64,000 nt of DNA from Nonomuraea africana (GCF_014873535.1 NZ_JADBEF010000001.1:2418001-2482000); one strand, 5' to 3'; positions 37,763-46,857 are shown, counted from the first letter of the stretch. The notes: generated by a model from the sequence alone, not told the origin. A program made the numbers and translations.

Positions 37763-39346
37763 ATGAACACATCGAAGTCGGTGGCCGTCCTCGTGACGAC
37801 GGCCGCGCTCGCCGCCTCCTGCGGCGGCCAGGCCACTCCCGGCGGCGGCGTCGTCGCCGGCGCGACCTACACCAGCACCGTCACCGCCGACCCAGGCGTG
37901 CTCGACCCCGCCACCGCCATCCTGTCGGTGACCAACACCGTGCTCGGCTACGCCTACGACACCCTCGTCGCGGCCAGGCCCGACGGCAGCCTGGTGCCGG
38001 CGCTGGCCGAGAAATGGGACGTCAAGCCAGACTCCGTCACCTTCACCCTGCGCAAGAACGTCACCTGCGCCGACGGCTCGCCCGTCACCCCCTCCACCGT
38101 GGCGGCCAACTTCACCTACATCACCGACCCCGCCGGCAAGTCGCCGCTCAGGGGCGTGCTCGTCCCGCCCGACCTCACCGCCAAGGGCGACGACGCCGCG
38201 GGCACCGTCACCCTGGCCACGCCCAAGCCGTTCTCCTTCATCCTGGAGAGCGCCAGAGACGTCTACATCGTCTGCGGCAAGGGTCTCAAGGACCGCTCGG
38301 TGCTGGCCAGGCAGACCTCGGGCTCGGGCCTGTTCCAGCTCACCGAGGCCGTCTCCGGCGACCACTACACCTTCAACCTGCGCCAGGACTACGCCTGGGG
38401 GCCGGAGGGTGTCACGGGCAAGACACCGGGACTGCCCGTCAAGGTGGTGCTCAAGGTCATCTCGAACGAGCAGACGGCGGTCAACCTGCTGGCCTCGGGG
38501 GCGGTGAACTCCACCGTGGTGACGGGCTCGGACCGGCAGCGCGTCGAGGCCGACCCCTCGATCACCAAGCTGGTCGTGGCCATGGGCAACGGCCAGTTCT
38601 TCTACCATCAGGGCGACGGCCGTCCCGCCAAGGACCCCGCCGTCCGCAAGGCGCTCACCCAGGCCGTCAACCTCCAGGAGCTGGCCGGCATCGCCGGCGG
38701 CGGCACCGGACGCAAGGCCACCAGCCTGGTCATGGAGCCGCGGCCGTGCAAGGGCGACAGCGTGACGGGCCACGTCCCCGCCTACGATCCCCGGGCGGCC
38801 GCCGCCGCGCTGGACGCCGCGGGCTGGAAGCAGGGCCCCGACGGGATCAGGCAGAAGGACGGCAAGCGCCTCACCCTGCGCTACCTGTTCGTCACGACCA
38901 AGGGAGCGGCCATCATGGCCGCGGCCGAGTACCTGGCCGCCGAGTGGAAGAAGGCGGGCGTGGAGGTGAAGCTGAACGGCGTCATCGACACCAAGCTCGC
39001 CGAGTCGCTCAACGCCACCCAGGACTGGGACGTGGCCTGGCTGCCGATCGGCGTGGCGCTGCCGTCCCAGCTGATCGGCTTCCTGAGCGGCCCCGCCGCG
39101 CCCGAGGGCGCCAACTTCGCCCACCTGGACAACGCCCGCTACACCGAGCTGGTCGCCAAGGCGGGTGGGCGGCCCGCGCCGGCCAGCTGCGCCGACTGGG
39201 AGGCGGCGGAGTCGGCCCTGTTCGAGGCGGCCGACCTGGTCCCCGTGGTGGAGAACACCGCGGTCGTGGCCGTGAAGGGCGCCACGGTGCAGGCCATCTC
39301 CTACATCGTCATCCCGAGCTCGATCCGCATGACGAAGGCGAGCTGA
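37763..39346 (+). CDS. peptide ABC transporter substrate-binding lipoprotein (1)
   Basis: A 527-residue SBP_bac_5 family protein. The signal ends in the lipobox LAASC, then the two-lobed DppA/OppA-like domain with 'DPGVLDPATA..SVTN.VLGYAYDTLV' and 'LVPALAEKWDV.PDSVTFTLRKNVTCADGSPVT'. It captures short peptides outside the cell for the permease encoded next. GGAG precedes ATG 37763. First gene of a four-gene transport operon downstream of the PucR gene. Confidence 0.87.
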   Translation: MNTSKSVAVLVTTAALAASCGGQATPGGGVVAGATYTSTVTADPGVLDPATAILSVTNTVLGYAYDTLVAARPDGSLVPALAEKWDVKPDSVTFTLRKNVTCADGSPVTPSTVAANFTYITDPAGKSPLRGVLVPPDLTAKGDDAAGTVTLATPKPFSFILESARDVYIVCGKGLKDRSVLARQTSGSGLFQLTEAVSGDHYTFNLRQDYAWGPEGVTGKTPGLPVKVVLKVISNEQTAVNLLASGAVNSTVVTGSDRQRVEADPSITKLVVAMGNGQFFYHQGDGRPAKDPAVRKALTQAVNLQELAGIAGGGTGRKATSLVMEPRPCKGDSVTGHVPAYDPRAAAAALDAAGWKQGPDGIRQKDGKRLTLRYLFVTTKGAAIMAAAEYLAAEWKKAGVEVKLNGVIDTKLAESLNATQDWDVAWLPIGVALPSQLIGFLSGPAAPEGANFAHLDNARYTELVAKAGGRPAPASCADWEAAESALFEAADLVPVVENTAVVAVKGATVQAISYIVIPSSIRMTKAS

Positions 39347-39348
39347 CC

Positions 39349-40281
39349 TTGTTCGTGCTGCGCCGCCTGCTCAGGTTCGCGGCGGGGCTGGCCGCCCTGA
39401 TGGTCGCCACGTTCGCGATGATCCACCTCATCCCCGGCGACCCCGTCAGGGCGGCCCTCGGCCCGCAGGCCCCACCGGAGCTGATCGCCGCCCGCAGGGC
39501 CGCCCTCGGCCTGGACGACCCGCTCGTCCAGCAGTTCCTGGACTACGCCGGCGGCGTGTTCACCGGCGACTTCGGCACCTCCTTCCTCAGTGGCGAGCCG
39601 GTGGGCCAGATCGTCATGGACCGGCTGCCCAACACCCTGTCGCTCGCCGTCCTGGCGACCCTCGTGTCGCTGCTGGTGGCGGTGCCGCTCGGCCTGTGGG
39701 CCGCGATCCGCACGGAGAACGGCCGCAACAGGGGCACCGAGCTGGGCTTCACCACCGGTACGGGGGCCGCCGTCGCGGTCCCCGAGTTCCTCTACGCGAT
39801 CGGGCTGGTCGTCGTCTTCGCCGTCGTGCTCGGCTGGCTGCCCCCGGCCGGCAAGGACGGCGCGCTGTCATACGTGCTGCCGGTGGCCGCGCTGTCCATC
39901 GGGCCCGCCGCGCTCATCGCCCGCCTGGTCAGGGCCGAGACGGCCCGCGAGCTGGGCAGCGACTACGTCCGCCTGGCCAGGGCCAAGCGGTTGCCCGCCC
40001 TCAGGGTCCACCTCCGGCACGTGCTGCCCAACGCGCTCACCGCCACGCTGACCACCGGAGGGCTGCTGCTCGGCGGCCTCATCGCGGGCAGCGTGCTCGT
40101 CGAGTTCGTCTTCGCCTGGCCGGGACTCGGCATGCGGATGACCGAGGCGATCACGCAGAAGGACTTCCCGGTCGCGCAGGGCGTGATCCTCGTCTACGGG
40201 GCGATCGTGCTCGTCGTGAACACGGGCGTGGACCTGGCGCTGGCCGTGCTCGATCCCAAGTCGACCATCAAGGAGAGCTGA
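39349..40281 (+). CDS. peptide ABC transporter permease (DppB type)
   Basis: A 310-residue permease with six helices, the N-terminal LRRLLRFAAGLAALMVATFAMIHLIPGDP signature, and the EAA loop YVRLARAKRLPALRVHLRHVLPNAL. TTG 39349 is chosen because AAGGCGAG lies six bases upstream; GTG 39355 is possible. The stop overlaps the next gene (TGATG). Confidence 0.85.
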   Translation: MFVLRRLLRFAAGLAALMVATFAMIHLIPGDPVRAALGPQAPPELIAARRAALGLDDPLVQQFLDYAGGVFTGDFGTSFLSGEPVGQIVMDRLPNTLSLAVLATLVSLLVAVPLGLWAAIRTENGRNRGTELGFTTGTGAAVAVPEFLYAIGLVVVFAVVLGWLPPAGKDGALSYVLPVAALSIGPAALIARLVRAETARELGSDYVRLARAKRLPALRVHLRHVLPNALTATLTTGGLLLGGLIAGSVLVEFVFAWPGLGMRMTEAITQKDFPVAQGVILVYGAIVLVVNTGVDLALAVLDPKSTIKES

Positions 40282-42089
40282 TGCGGACCCCCTCAGGGCT
40301 GGCAGGGGCGGCGATCGTCGCGTTCATGCTCGTGCTGGCCGTCGTCGGGCCGCCGATCTGGGGCGACCGGGCCGAGCTGATCGACCCCGCCGCCGCGCTG
40401 CGGGGCGCCTCGGCCGCGCACCCGCTCGGCACCGACAACCTCGGCCGCGACATCCTGGCCAGGATGCTCGTGGCGGCCCGGCTCTCCCTGCTGCTGGCCG
40501 TGCTGGCCACCGCCATCGGCGCGGTGATCGGCGTGGTGCTCGGCACCCTGCCCTCGGTCCTGCCCCGCGGGCTCGGCCGGCTCGTGAGCTCCACCGTCAA
40601 CGCGCTGGTGGCCTTCCCCGGGCTGCTGCTGGCCATGTTCACCGCCGTCGTCGCAGGACTCGGCGCGCGCGGCGCGGTGCTCGGCATCGGCGTCGCGCTC
40701 GCGCCAGGATTCGCCAGGCTCACCCAGACGCTGGCCGCCTCCATCGCGCGCGCCGACTACGTAGCCGCCGCCCGCATGCTGGGCGTCTCCAGGACGACGA
40801 TCGTGCGCAGGCACGTGCTGCCGAACATCGCCGAACCGCTCATCCTCAACCTGACCGTCATGATCGGCGCCAGCCTGGTGGGCCTGGCGGGCATGTCCTT
40901 CCTCGGGCTCGGCGTGCAGGCGCCGGGCTACGACTGGGGACGGCTGCTCTTCGACGGCTTCGCGCGGATCTACGTCAACCCGATCGTCGCCCTCGGGCCC
41001 GCGCTCATGGTGGTGCTGGCCGGGCTCGGGTTCAACCTCATGGGCGAGGCGCTGGCCAAGAGCGCCACCCGCTCCGCCGTGCCCAAGGCGGGCGGGAGCC
41101 TCCCGCCCGCGGCCGACGGGGGAGCGGCGGACCCCGAGGCCGTGCTGGAGGTCAGGAACCTCACCGTCACCTTCCCCGGCGGCGTCACGCCGGTGCGCGA
41201 GGTGTCGCTCACCGCCGCGCCCGGCGAGATCGTCGGCATCGTCGGCGAGTCGGGCAGCGGCAAGAGCCTGACGGCCTACGCCATCGGCGGCCTCGTGCCC
41301 TACCCGGGAACCGTCGGCGGCGGGCCCGTGCTGCTGGGCGGGCAGGACGTCCACGCGCTGCCCGCCACCGAGCGCAGGAAGTTGCTCGGCACCTCGCTGG
41401 CGATGGTCTTCCAGGACCCGATGGCCTCGCTCAACCCCGCGCTCAAGGTCGGCGGCCAGCTCGCCGAGGTGGCCACCGTCCACCAGGGCGCCGGCAGGGC
41501 CGACGCCTGGCGCAGAGCCGTCGACCGGCTCGGCCACGTGCGCATCTCCGAGCCCGCCAGAAGGGCGGGTCAGCACCCGCACGAGCTGTCGGGCGGGATG
41601 CGGCAGCGCGCCGTCATCGCGATGGGGCTCATGGGCGCGCCCAGGCTCATCATCGCCGACGAGCCGACCACCGGCCTCGACGTCACCGTGCAGCGGGAGA
41701 TCCTGCGGCTGCTGCGGGAGGTCACCGAGGAGAGCGCGGCCGCGACGCTGTTCATCTCGCACGACATGGCGGTGGTCGGGTCGCTGTGCGACAGGGTCGT
41801 CGTCATGTACGCCGGACGCGTGGTCGAGGAACTGCCCGCCGACAAGCTCGTCTCGGGCGCCGCCCATCCCTACACCCGCGCGCTGGTCGCCTCGGTGCCC
41901 GACATGTCAGCCGACAGGTCGCGCCCGCTGGCCAGCATCCCCGGCCGCCAGCCTGGACCCGCGGAGGTGGGGGAGGGGTGCGCGTTCGCCGCGCGCTGCG
42001 CCCTCGCCACCGGCCGCTGCACGGCCGAGCGCCCGCCACTGGAAGAACACGGCAAGGCGCACCGCGTCGCCTGCTGGGAGGCATCATGA
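40281..42089 (+). CDS. fused peptide ABC permease (DppC) and ATPase (DppD)
   Basis: A 602-residue fusion. Residues 1 to about 262 are a DppC-type permease (HPLGTDNLGRDILARML, EAA loop YVAAARMLGVSRTTIVRRHVLPNI). After a short Gly/Ala/Pro linker comes a complete ATPase with Walker [17 protein letters not shown] signature, Walker B LIIADEPTTGLD and the C-terminal oligopeptide/nickel-type Cys cluster (CAFAARCALATGRC). Such fusions occur in some actinobacteria. The gene starts one base inside the previous stop and overlaps the next by four bases. Confidence 0.87.
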   Translation: MRTPSGLAGAAIVAFMLVLAVVGPPIWGDRAELIDPAAALRGASAAHPLGTDNLGRDILARMLVAARLSLLLAVLATAIGAVIGVVLGTLPSVLPRGLGRLVSSTVNALVAFPGLLLAMFTAVVAGLGARGAVLGIGVALAPGFARLTQTLAASIARADYVAAARMLGVSRTTIVRRHVLPNIAEPLILNLTVMIGASLVGLAGMSFLGLGVQAPGYDWGRLLFDGFARIYVNPIVALGPALMVVLAGLGFNLMGEALAKSATRSAVPKAGGSLPPAADGGAADPEAVLEVRNLTVTFPGGVTPVREVSLTAAPGEIVGIVGESGSGKSLTAYAIGGLVPYPGTVGGGPVLLGGQDVHALPATERRKLLGTSLAMVFQDPMASLNPALKVGGQLAEVATVHQGAGRADAWRRAVDRLGHVRISEPARRAGQHPHELSGGMRQRAVIAMGLMGAPRLIIADEPTTGLDVTVQREILRLLREVTEESAAATLFISHDMAVVGSLCDRVVVMYAGRVVEELPADKLVSGAAHPYTRALVASVPDMSADRSRPLASIPGRQPGPAEVGEGCAFAARCALATGRCTAERPPLEEHGKAHRVACWEAS

Positions 42090-42775
42090 TCATCAAAGGG
42101 CTGACCGTGCGGTTCGGCTCGTTCACCGCCGTGGACGACGTCACGCTCGAGATCCCGCAGGGCCGCATCGTCGGCCTGGTCGGCGAGTCGGGGTCGGGCA
42201 AGTCCACGCTGGCGCGAGCGGTGAGCGGGCTGGTGCCGTACACGGGGGAGATCCTCGACGGCGGCGGCGTCCAGATGGTCTTCCAGGACCCCTACGCCTC
42301 GCTGAATCCGAGGATGACCGTCGGCGCCTCCGTGGCCGAGGGGCTGCGCCGGCCCACGGCCGCTTCGGCGACGTCGGAGGTCGAACGCCTGCTCGGCCTG
42401 GTGTCGCTGCCCGCGCAGCTGGCCGCCCGCTATCCGCGCGAGCTGTCGGGCGGCATGCGGCAGCGGGTGGCGATCGCCAGGGCGCTGGGCGCCTCGCCCC
42501 GGCTGCTGGTCGCAGACGAGATCACCTCGGCCCTCGACGTGTCCGTGCAGGGCGCGGTGCTGAACCTGGTGCGCGGGCTGAGGGCCGAGCTCGGGCTGTC
42601 GATGCTGTTCATCTCGCACAATCTGGCCGTGGTGCGCTACGTCGCCGACGAGATCGCGGTCATGCGGGAGGGGAGGGTGGTCGAGCACGGCCTGACCGAC
42701 CAGGTGGTGGCGACGCCCGCGCACCCCTACACCCGCGACCTGCTGTCGGCGGTGCCCCGCCTGCCAGTCCCCTGA
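42086..42775 (+). CDS. peptide ABC transporter ATPase (DppF type, short)
   Basis: A 229-residue ATPase with Walker [18 protein letters not shown], Walker B LLVADEITSALD and the H-loop FISHNLAV. It ends soon after HPYTRDLLSAVP and lacks the C-terminal Cys-rich domain carried by its fused partner, so it is shorter than most DppF proteins. It should form a heterodimer with the ATPase half of the fusion. ATG 42086 overlaps the previous stop. Confidence 0.85.
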   Translation: MIIKGLTVRFGSFTAVDDVTLEIPQGRIVGLVGESGSGKSTLARAVSGLVPYTGEILDGGGVQMVFQDPYASLNPRMTVGASVAEGLRRPTAASATSEVERLLGLVSLPAQLAARYPRELSGGMRQRVAIARALGASPRLLVADEITSALDVSVQGAVLNLVRGLRAELGLSMLFISHNLAVVRYVADEIAVMREGRVVEHGLTDQVVATPAHPYTRDLLSAVPRLPVP

Positions 42776-42796
42776 ACCCAGGCCCCTGAACCGGGG

Positions 42797-43324
42797 TCAC
42801 TCGGCGGGATGGCGCGGCGACAGCCACCGCATCCACGAAGGGCGGGCCGCGGCGGCGGGGTCGGTCATCGGCTCCGAGGCCGGTGGCGTGGGCACGATGA
42901 CCAGCGTGCACCGGGCGTGGCGGGTGCAGTAGCGGCGGGTGGAGGGCAGCAGCAGCCGGTCCAGCCCGCCCCTGCGCCCCCTGCCCACCACCAGCAGATC
43001 CCCCGGTCTGGCCAGCTCCACCAGCAGCGGGCCAGGCTCGCCGAGCCTGGACACCGTGGCCGTGCTGATGTCCGGCGGGGTCCCGCCTGTCATGTCCTCG
43101 AACAGGGCCTGGATGAGCTCGACGCTCCTGGCCTCCTCGAGCTGGCTGATCGCGTGCGTGTACGGCAGCGCCTCGGGAAACGGGTGCACGGGAGCCCGGC
43201 TGACATGGACGGCGACCAGCGCCATGCCCCACAGCCGGGCCGCGCCGACCGCCCAGGCCAGCGCCCAGCGTGAGGCGGGAGAGTCATCCACCCCGACGAC
43301 CACACGCGGTTCCACGGGTAGCAT
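42797..43324 (-). CDS. universal stress protein (UspA family)
   Basis: A 175-residue single-domain UspA protein. VVVGVDDSPASRWAL opens the fold, and the nucleotide loop GRGRRGGLDRLLLPSTRR keeps most of the G-2x-G-9x-(S/T) ATP-binding pattern. GAGGAGGA precedes ATG 43324. It converges with the transporter operon with 21 bp between stops and follows the GNAT gene on the same strand. Its role is probably general stress, unrelated to peptide use. Confidence 0.85.
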   Translation of the reverse strand: MLPVEPRVVVGVDDSPASRWALAWAVGAARLWGMALVAVHVSRAPVHPFPEALPYTHAISQLEEARSVELIQALFEDMTGGTPPDISTATVSRLGEPGPLLVELARPGDLLVVGRGRRGGLDRLLLPSTRRYCTRHARCTLVIVPTPPASEPMTDPAAAARPSWMRWLSPRHPAE

Positions 43325-43366
43325 CGCGTCCTCCTCGAAAGAGGTTCGCGTCCAATACTGCGCCTG

Positions 43367-44101
43367 TCAGGGCCGCTCCACCACGTAATACGTCTTCGCA
43401 TGGAAACCTGTTACCCGGGCGCCATCGTCCAGCAGCCCACCCAGGACGTCGCGGACCGCGTACCGCCAGGCCTTCGCCGCGCCGGGATCCTCTTTCCGCA
43501 GCGCCTCCACGTCCTCGGGGACCGCCACGAGCAGCACCTTGGCGTCCAGGTCGCCGGTGACGGGCCGGCCCGTCACCGCCCGCAGCGCCACCCGCGCCCC
43601 CTCGACCGTGTACGGCCCGGCGGGTGCGGCCAGCCGCCACACGGCCAGCAACCGGTCCGACTCGTCCCCCTTGTTGACGGCGTCGTCCATGGCGCCGTAG
43701 AAGCCGGGCAGGTACTCCTCGGGCCTGGCGCCCAGCTTGGCCAGGTTGAAGTGCGCGTTGCGGCGCACCAGCGGGTCGTAGGTCCAGGTGACGCGCTCGA
43801 GCCCGCGATCGAGCGCCCACGCGCGCTGGTGCCGCTTGAGCGCGAACCCGATGCCCCTGCCGACGAGCGCTCCCGTGATGTGGGAGTGCAGCGCGGCGCC
43901 CTCGGCGAAGAAGGCCACCGACGCGCCGACCATCACCCCGCCGTCGTACGCTCCCGCCACGTAGTTGCCCGCGTGCGACAGCGCCCGCATCATCTCGGGG
44001 TTGACCGGCTGGTTTCCCGGCTCGAAGCCCCAGATGCCGGTGAAGAGCCTGAAGGCCTCGGCGAACTCCTCCAGGCGGTGGAGCTCCCTGATCTCGATCA
44101 C
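43367..44101 (-). CDS. GNAT-superfamily protein (COG3375 type), putative N-succinyltransferase
   Basis: A 244-residue protein of the COG3375 kind: an N-terminal GNAT fold with 'IRELHRLEEF....LF..IWGF', the CoA loop region ALVGRGIGFALKRHQRAWAL, and WTYDPLVRRNAHFNLAKLGA, a signature of this family. In Geobacillus a homologue beside N-succinylamino acid racemase is a succinyl-CoA:D-amino acid N-succinyltransferase. The racemase homologue lies two genes upstream here, which supports that role. GTG 44101 overlaps the dipeptidase stop by four bases. Catalysis is inferred from context. Confidence 0.75.
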   Translation of the reverse strand: MIEIRELHRLEEFAEAFRLFTGIWGFEPGNQPVNPEMMRALSHAGNYVAGAYDGGVMVGASVAFFAEGAALHSHITGALVGRGIGFALKRHQRAWALDRGLERVTWTYDPLVRRNAHFNLAKLGARPEEYLPGFYGAMDDAVNKGDESDRLLAVWRLAAPAGPYTVEGARVALRAVTGRPVTGDLDAKVLLVAVPEDVEALRKEDPGAAKAWRYAVRDVLGGLLDDGARVTGFHAKTYYVVERP

Positions 44102-45126
44102 CGCAGCGCCTCGCCGAGGAACCTGTGGACGTTGCCGCCCAGGATCTTGAGCAGGTCCTTGTCCGGTACGCCCCTCCTGACCAGGGCCTCGGTGACCAGC
44201 GGGAGCCCGCGGGGCCCTTCGAGCCCGGGGACGGTCGCGTAGGGGTCGATCCCGTCGAGGCCGGCGTCCTCGCAGCACGGCGGGGTCACGTCCATCAGCA
44301 CCTCCCTGACGAAGTCGGGGCCGAGGCCCACGTGGTCGATGCCGGCGACGGTGGCGACGTGCTCGATGTGGTCCACCAGCGTGTCGAGCGTGTAGCCGGA
44401 CGGGTCGGCGGCCAGGAAGTGCGGGAAGAAGTTCACGCAGACGACGCCGCCGGTCGCGGCGACCGCCCTGATCTGGTCGTCGGTGAGGTTGCGGTGGTGG
44501 TCGCGCAGCGCGCGGGCCGAGGAGTGGGTGGCCATCAGCGGCCTGGTGGCCAGCTCCAGCACGTGCGCCACGCCGGAGGCGCCAAGGTGGGAGACGTCGA
44601 AGACGATGCCCAGCCGTTCCATCTCCTTGAGCGCGGCGACGCCCGAGGAGGTGAGCCCGCTGCCCGTGGCGTCCTCGCCGCTGCCGTCGGCCAGCGGCGT
44701 GCGGCCCCAGTGCGCGATCGAGGCGACCCGGACGCCGAGGCGGTGCACGGTCGAGATCAGCTCGACGCTGTCGTCCAGGCCCGGCATGCTCTCCATGGCC
44801 AGCACGAGGGCGATCTTGCCCTCGGCGAGGGCGGCGTCGATCTGGGCGGCGTCGAGGCACAGCGCCACGGCGTCGGCGTTGCCCTCGGCGATGACGTGCG
44901 CGCACTCGATCATGCGCAGCGTCTGGCGCAGCGCGCCCTCGGGCCGGAAGGCGTCGTCGACGAAGACGGGCAGCACCTGCAGCCCGACCCCGCCCTCGCG
45001 CAGCTGCGGGAGCCACTGCTCGGCGAAGAAGGGCGCCCACCGCTCGGGTGGGCGCGCGGCTACCGCCATCAGCAGGTCGTTATGGGTGTCCGCGACCACG
45101 GCGCGGCGGTGGAGATCCAGCGACAT
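44098..45126 (-). CDS. M19 membrane-dipeptidase family enzyme
   Basis: A 342-residue renal-dipeptidase-like amidohydrolase. Metal ligands are visible: DTHND (His, Asp), the bridging Glu in AMESMPG, His in THSSAR, and the His of DHHRNL, with GLGPDF providing the late Asp. M19 enzymes cut dipeptides, often with a D-residue in second position. ATG 45126 is chosen because TAGCGT ends seven bases before it (leaderless); an upstream frame exists without a site. No signal peptide, so it acts on dipeptides brought in by the nearby transporters. Confidence 0.87.
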   Translation of the reverse strand: MSLDLHRRAVVADTHNDLLMAVAARPPERWAPFFAEQWLPQLREGGVGLQVLPVFVDDAFRPEGALRQTLRMIECAHVIAEGNADAVALCLDAAQIDAALAEGKIALVLAMESMPGLDDSVELISTVHRLGVRVASIAHWGRTPLADGSGEDATGSGLTSSGVAALKEMERLGIVFDVSHLGASGVAHVLELATRPLMATHSSARALRDHHRNLTDDQIRAVAATGGVVCVNFFPHFLAADPSGYTLDTLVDHIEHVATVAGIDHVGLGPDFVREVLMDVTPPCCEDAGLDGIDPYATVPGLEGPRGLPLVTEALVRRGVPDKDLLKILGGNVHRFLGEALR

Positions 45127-45212
45127 GCCCGTGACGCTATGCGAAAGCACAAGTCCGGAATTCGTCCTGTGACATCAAGACCTGGCCGTTCTTCGTGCGG
45201 GAGCCCAACCGC

Positions 45213-46316
45213 TCAGCCGAGCGGGATCCACTCCGTCGAGGTGGTGACCTCGTCGAGGATCTCCTTGACGGGATCCACGCCCAGGCCGGGACCCGTCGGC
45301 ACCGTGAGGTGGCCGCCGTCGAGCTCGAAGGGCGCGGTGATGTCGGTGGCGTAGTAGCGGCGCGAGCCCGAGGTGTCGCCGGGCAGCGTGAAGCCGGGCA
45401 GCGCGGCCAGCGCCACGTTCGCGGCCCGGCCAAGGCCCGTCTCCAGCATGCCGCCGCACCACACCGCGACGCCGTGCGCCCGGCACAGGTCGTGGATGCG
45501 CCGCGCCTCCAGGTACCCGCCGATCCTGCCGGGCTTGATGTTGACGATCGAGCAGGCCTTGAGCGAGATGGCGGCGGCGGCGTGCTCGGCCGACTCGATC
45601 GACTCGTCGAGACAGATCGGGGTGCGCAGCCGCGTGGCCAGCTCGGCGTGCTGCACGAGATCGTCGTTGGCCAGCGGCTGCTCGATCAGCAGCAGGCCGA
45701 ACGCGTCGAGCTTCGCCAGCTGCGGGGCGTCGACCAGGGTGTAGGCGGCGTTCGCGTCGACCTGCAGCAGCACGTCGTCGCCGAAGCGCTCCCTGACCGC
45801 GCGCACCGGCTCGACGTCCCAGCCGGGCTCGATCTTCAGCTTGATCCTGACGTAGCCCTCGTCCAGGTAGCCCTCCACCGCGTCGAGCAGCTGCGGGACG
45901 GAGTCCATGATGCCCACCGACACCCCGCACGGCACCCGGTCCCTCGTCGCGCCGAGGAACTGGCCGAACGACTCGCCCGAGGCCCTCAGCTGGGCGTCCA
46001 GCACGGCGGTCTCCAGCGCCGCCTTGGCCATGCGGTGACCCTTGATCGGCTCGAGGGCGCGGCTCACGCCGTACGCGTCGACGTTGTCGGGGAGCGCGGG
46101 CAGCAGGAAGCGGCGGATCACCTCGGCGGCGCCGTCGACGTACTCGGAGGAGTAGAGCGGCTCCGACATCGCCACGCACTCGCCCCAGCCCTCGGCGTCG
46201 GGCGTGACCACTCTGACCAGGAGGACGTCCCGCTCGTGCTCGGTGCCGAACGACGTGCGGAACGGCGCGACCAGCGGCATCGCGATCCGGCGCAGCTCCA
46301 CTCCGGTGATTTTCAT
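45213..46316 (-). CDS. menC: N-acylamino acid racemase / o-succinylbenzoate synthase (enolase superfamily)
   Basis: A 367-residue enolase-superfamily enzyme very close in pattern to the Amycolatopsis N-acylamino acid racemase/OSBS (MPLVAPFRTSFGT, EGWGECV, PLYSSEY, GHRMAKAALE). Catalytic residues are present: the KxK in RIKLKIEP, metal-binding Asp in VDANAAY, Glu in IEQP, Asp in LDES, and the second Lys in NIKPGR. ATG 46316 has GGAGA upstream. Family members make o-succinylbenzoate for menaquinone, racemise N-succinylamino acids, or both; no other men gene is near, and the GNAT/dipeptidase neighbours favour racemisation. Confidence 0.85.
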   Translation of the reverse strand: MKITGVELRRIAMPLVAPFRTSFGTEHERDVLLVRVVTPDAEGWGECVAMSEPLYSSEYVDGAAEVIRRFLLPALPDNVDAYGVSRALEPIKGHRMAKAALETAVLDAQLRASGESFGQFLGATRDRVPCGVSVGIMDSVPQLLDAVEGYLDEGYVRIKLKIEPGWDVEPVRAVRERFGDDVLLQVDANAAYTLVDAPQLAKLDAFGLLLIEQPLANDDLVQHAELATRLRTPICLDESIESAEHAAAAISLKACSIVNIKPGRIGGYLEARRIHDLCRAHGVAVWCGGMLETGLGRAANVALAALPGFTLPGDTSGSRRYYATDITAPFELDGGHLTVPTGPGLGVDPVKEILDEVTTSTEWIPLG

Positions 46317-46375
46317 GCTGTCTCCACTTCGTAGCACGGACTCCGTCCGACGCTAGGCCACGACGGTCCCCCGAG

Positions 46376-46398
46376 GATTCGTGCCGGACGCCCGAATC
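46376..46398. promoter_or_regulatory. inverted repeat upstream of the racemase
   Basis: GATTCG (46376-46381) and CGAATC (46393-46398) flank 11 bases, 60 bp before the racemase start. A possible operator in the divergent promoter region; related GAAT/GGAC words occur before the dipeptidase and transporter genes but the match is loose. Confidence 0.35.
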
Positions 46399-46450
46399 GG
46401 GGCGTTTCTTCGTCTCCTACCCCTAACGAAGGGGGATCTATGATCCCTGA

Positions 46451-46812
46451 GTGAACGACGAGATCCGCGGCGGCCTACGCCGACGGGCTGCCGGAGGCGT
46501 GGAAGGGCAGCGGGGTGCGCGCGCCCGAGCCGCTCGCCGTCGTCGAGCGGGACGACGGCGACGTGGCCCTCTACCTGGAGGATGCCGGTGGCGAGCGGCT
46601 GACCGTCGAGGGGCACGCGGTGATGGCCAGGCGGCTCGGCCGGGCGCAGGGCGGGGCGACCGTGCCCGCCGCCGGCCTGCCCGCCCTCGACCGCCTGGTC
46701 CGCCAGACCGGTCGAGGCGGCGCACCGCTATCGCGAGCGGGGGCAGGCGATGATGTTCCTCGCCGGATGGGCCGACGAGACGCGCCGTCTGGCCGACACT
46801 CATACATCCTAA
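46451..46812 (+). pseudogene. frameshifted gene of unknown function
   Basis: A start remains: TATGAT (46439-46444) lies six bases before GTG 46451 (VNDEIR). The protein-like sequence then moves to a second frame from about 46470 (AYADGLPEAWKGSGV...ALYLEDAGGERLTVEGHAVMARRL) and to a third after about 46705 (VEAAHRYRERGQAMMFLAGWADETRRLADT), ending at TAA 46810. Two shifts in 350 bp indicate decay or assembly errors. I do not recognise the family. Confidence 0.5.
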
Positions 46813-46827
46813 TGTCTTAACAAATGT

Positions 46828-46857
46828 TTGACACGCGCCGGTCCCGCTCGATAGAAA
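46828..46857 (+). promoter_or_regulatory. promoter of the sugar-dehydrogenase operon
   Basis: TTGACA (46828-46833), an 18-bp spacer and TAGAAA (46852-46857). It overlaps the imperfect inverted repeat TGTCTTAACA / ATGTTTGACA (46813-46833), which could be a GntR- or LacI-type operator. The next intact gene is the Gfo/Idh dehydrogenase at 47035. Confidence 0.55.

Noticed and set aside
45213..46316. Naming the enolase-superfamily gene a dipeptide epimerase
   Set aside because: Its sequence pattern matches the N-acylamino acid racemase/OSBS branch much better than Ala-Glu epimerases.
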